DNA from: a bacterium
GTDB taxonomy: Bacteria > Calditrichota > Calditrichia > RBG-13-44-9 > J042
Direction of reading: 5' to 3'
Assembly (NCBI GenBank): GCA_015494485.1
Contig: WGBF01000323.1
Coordinates: 1 to 6,146 of the forward strand
Length of the DNA: 6,146 nucleotides
The position numbers and the translations under genes were made by a program. Numbering within the stretch: position 1 is the stretch's first letter; every line of letters starts with the position of its first letter. Below, piece after piece: positions 4,706 through 6,146 of the stretch. A model generated the notes under the pieces. The model had not been told where the DNA came from. It searched no databases and was given only the letters and a program-made list of their open reading frames with translations.

Positions 4706-6146
4706 ATGGGGAAGCGATTCCACCATACAGGGTTATTTTTATTTTTTTTGTTATTGTTTTCAGCATCACTCCTGGCCCAGGGAATTAAAATTACCGGGCG
4801 TGTTATCGACAAACGGGATGGTAGCGGCCTTCCCGGAGCGGAAGTTCAGGTAAAGGGTACGCTTATTGGTACCACAACCGACATTGATGGGGCATTTATT
4901 TTAGAAATCCCCGGCCGGAAAGAAGCCGTATTGCAGGTAAGTTACCTTGGCTATAAAACGGTTGAAATTCCGGTGGATGAATCCACTACCCGACTGACGG
5001 TAGAACTGGAGGAGGACGTTTTAAAGACCTCCGAAGTGGTGGTAACGGGTTTTGCCACATCAGTTAAAAAGCAAAATCTGGCCAATGCCGTAGCCACGCT
5101 GGATGAAAAAGAATTGCTGCCGGCACCGGCACAAACGCTGGAACGGGCCTTAGCGGGAAAGCTACCCGGCATTACCATTACCCAGAACACCGGTGCTCCC
5201 GGTGGGGGTATTGACGTGAATCTCCGCGGCGTTTCCACGATTGAAGGATCTACCCAGCCGTTGTATGTGATTGACGGGGTGATTGTAAATGACGATGCGG
5301 TGCAGTCCGGTATCGACCTGGTAACCAAAGCCGCCGGAGCCGGAAGCCGGAATCCGCAGGGGCAGCCCACCAACCGTATTGCTGACATCAACCCCAACGA
5401 TATTGAAAGCATTGAGGTATTAAAAGGGGCCAGTGCGGCGGCAATTTACGGTTCCAAAGCAGCCAATGGCGTGGTTATTATTACCACCAAACGGGGTGCT
5501 CCCGGAAAAGTGCAGGTTGATTTTAGCCAGACCATGGGCTACAACTCCCTACTGAAGAAAATGGGAACCCGTAGGTTTACGGAGCAAACGGCATTTGAAC
5601 AATACGGTCAACAAGGGCGCGATATTTTTCGTCAAAATGGCGGAATCTATCTGGATTACGAAGACATCATGTACGGCGAAAAAGGGTTTTTAAATGAAAC
5701 CTTTTTAAGCGTTCGCGGTGGGGGAGATAAAACCCGGTTTTACGTATCGGGCCTGGCGCGGAACGAAGCAGGGATTATTAAAAATACCGGGTACAAAAAG
5801 TACTCCATTCGCTTTAATCTGGATCAGAAGATTGGCAGTCGTGGGGATTTAAGCGTCCATACCAATTACATTCGCACGGAATCGGATCGCGGGGTAACCG
5901 GTAATGACAATACCAATATTACGTTTGGTTTTTCGCTGGCATTTACCCCTTCGTTTCTGGATATTCGTCCTAAAAACGGGGTTTATCCTGATCACCCGTT
6001 TAATCCTTCCAATCCTCTGCACACGCGGGATGTTTTTATTAACAACGAACGGGTCGATCGAACAATCGTTAGTTCTAAGTTTCGCTATTCCTTATTAACA
6101 CGCGAAAACCAAACCCTGGATTTCATTGTATTGGCAGGTGTGGATA
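4706..6146 (+). CDS. SusC/RagA-family TonB-linked outer-membrane transporter, N-terminal part (3' end outside window)
   Basis: The first 480 codons are open to the window edge, and family members usually reach about 1000 aa, so about half is visible. Such proteins import oligosaccharides, peptides or other large nutrients across the outer membrane using TonB energy. Residues 1-24 form a signal peptide with a long Leu/Phe core, cleaved near LLA|QG. Residues ~28-102 are a carboxypeptidase-regulatory-like beta-sandwich (GRVIDKRDGSGLPGAEV, then TTTDIDGAF). A TonB-box-like SEVVVTG lies at 109-115. The plug covers ~120-262, with LRGVSTIEGS, PLYVIDGV, and IESIEVLKGASAAAIYGSKAANGVVIITTKRG-type hallmarks split across 234-264. 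Barrel strands begin near 270. No N-terminal STN signalling domain is present, so direct anti-sigma signalling is not expected. A SusD-like lipoprotein would be expected next. The start is fixed by GAGGAGG. Substrate is unknown. Confidence 0.95.
   Translation, partial: MGKRFHHTGLFLFFLLLFSASLLAQGIKITGRVIDKRDGSGLPGAEVQVKGTLIGTTTDIDGAFILEIPGRKEAVLQVSYLGYKTVEIPVDESTTRLTVELEEDVLKTSEVVVTGFATSVKKQNLANAVATLDEKELLPAPAQTLERALAGKLPGITITQNTGAPGGGIDVNLRGVSTIEGSTQPLYVIDGVIVNDDAVQSGIDLVTKAAGAGSRNPQGQPTNRIADINPNDIESIEVLKGASAAAIYGSKAANGVVIITTKRGAPGKVQVDFSQTMGYNSLLKKMGTRRFTEQTAFEQYGQQGRDIFRQNGGIYLDYEDIMYGEKGFLNETFLSVRGGGDKTRFYVSGLARNEAGIIKNTGYKKYSIRFNLDQKIGSRGDLSVHTNYIRTESDRGVTGNDNTNITFGFSLAFTPSFLDIRPKNGVYPDHPFNPSNPLHTRDVFINNERVDRTIVSSKFRYSLLTRENQTLDFIVLAGVD

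Noticed and set aside
2743..4873. Shared 12-mer CTTATTGGTACC in the secreted-protein gene (2743) and the SusC-like gene (4862)
   Set aside because: Both copies encode Leu-Ile-Gly-Thr in unrelated contexts and the similarity does not extend, so this is probably coincidence rather than a repeat or recombination site.
4951..5412. 153-codon minus-strand open frame opposite the SusC-like gene
   Set aside because: The + strand here encodes the conserved plug domain; the opposite frame is Ser/Thr/Val-rich low-information sequence typical of antisense shadows.

Overview
The window carries five protein-coding genes, all on the + strand. It reads like chromosome from a Gram-negative bacterium of the Fibrobacterota-Chlorobiota-Bacteroidota (FCB) superphylum. 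The main evidence is a SusC/RagA-type TonB-dependent outer-membrane protein with a carboxypeptidase-regulatory-like N-terminal domain. A strong GAGGAGG Shine-Dalgarno precedes that gene, and I find no clear TAnnTTTG -7 element. Both points sit better with a lineage outside the classical Bacteroidia, such as Calditrichota, Ignavibacteriota or Rhodothermota. This placement is an inference. Coding base composition is balanced and similar from gene to gene, so nothing in the coding part suggests recent transfer.

Positions 1-4332 hold a tightly packed run of four genes: the C-terminal half of a phosphomannomutase/phosphoglucomutase (cut by the left edge), an inositol-monophosphatase-family phosphatase (SuhB-like), a ribose-phosphate pyrophosphokinase (Prs) of a divergent subtype, and a secreted protein that resembles DUF4091/GH123-type glycoside hydrolases. 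The phosphatase and prs overlap by ATGA, and prs is 10 nt from the secreted protein, so the last three are probably co-transcribed. The mutase is about 80 nt upstream of the phosphatase start, with a small perfect hairpin in the gap. The first three enzymes act on sugar phosphates and nucleotide-sugar or nucleotide precursors in the cytoplasm. The fourth is exported and has no obvious metabolic link to them.

Positions 4333-4705 form a 373-nt gap without a gene. Its first ~200 nt are very AT-rich and include a weak AT hairpin just after the stop codon. A GC-rich block at about 4542-4636 follows, which can fold into several hairpins enclosed by a short closing helix. A second AT-rich stretch and a strong ribosome binding site complete the gap. 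The GC-rich block is the most interesting non-coding signal in the window and may be a structured 5' leader of the downstream gene.

From 4706 to the right edge runs the first 480 codons of a SusC-like TonB-linked outer-membrane transporter. It has a signal peptide, a carboxypeptidase-regulatory-like domain, a complete plug and the start of the barrel. The gene is open at the window end, and any SusD-like partner would lie outside. I did not find a clearly new multi-gene system. The best leads are the leader, the secreted glycosidase-like protein and the Prs subtype.
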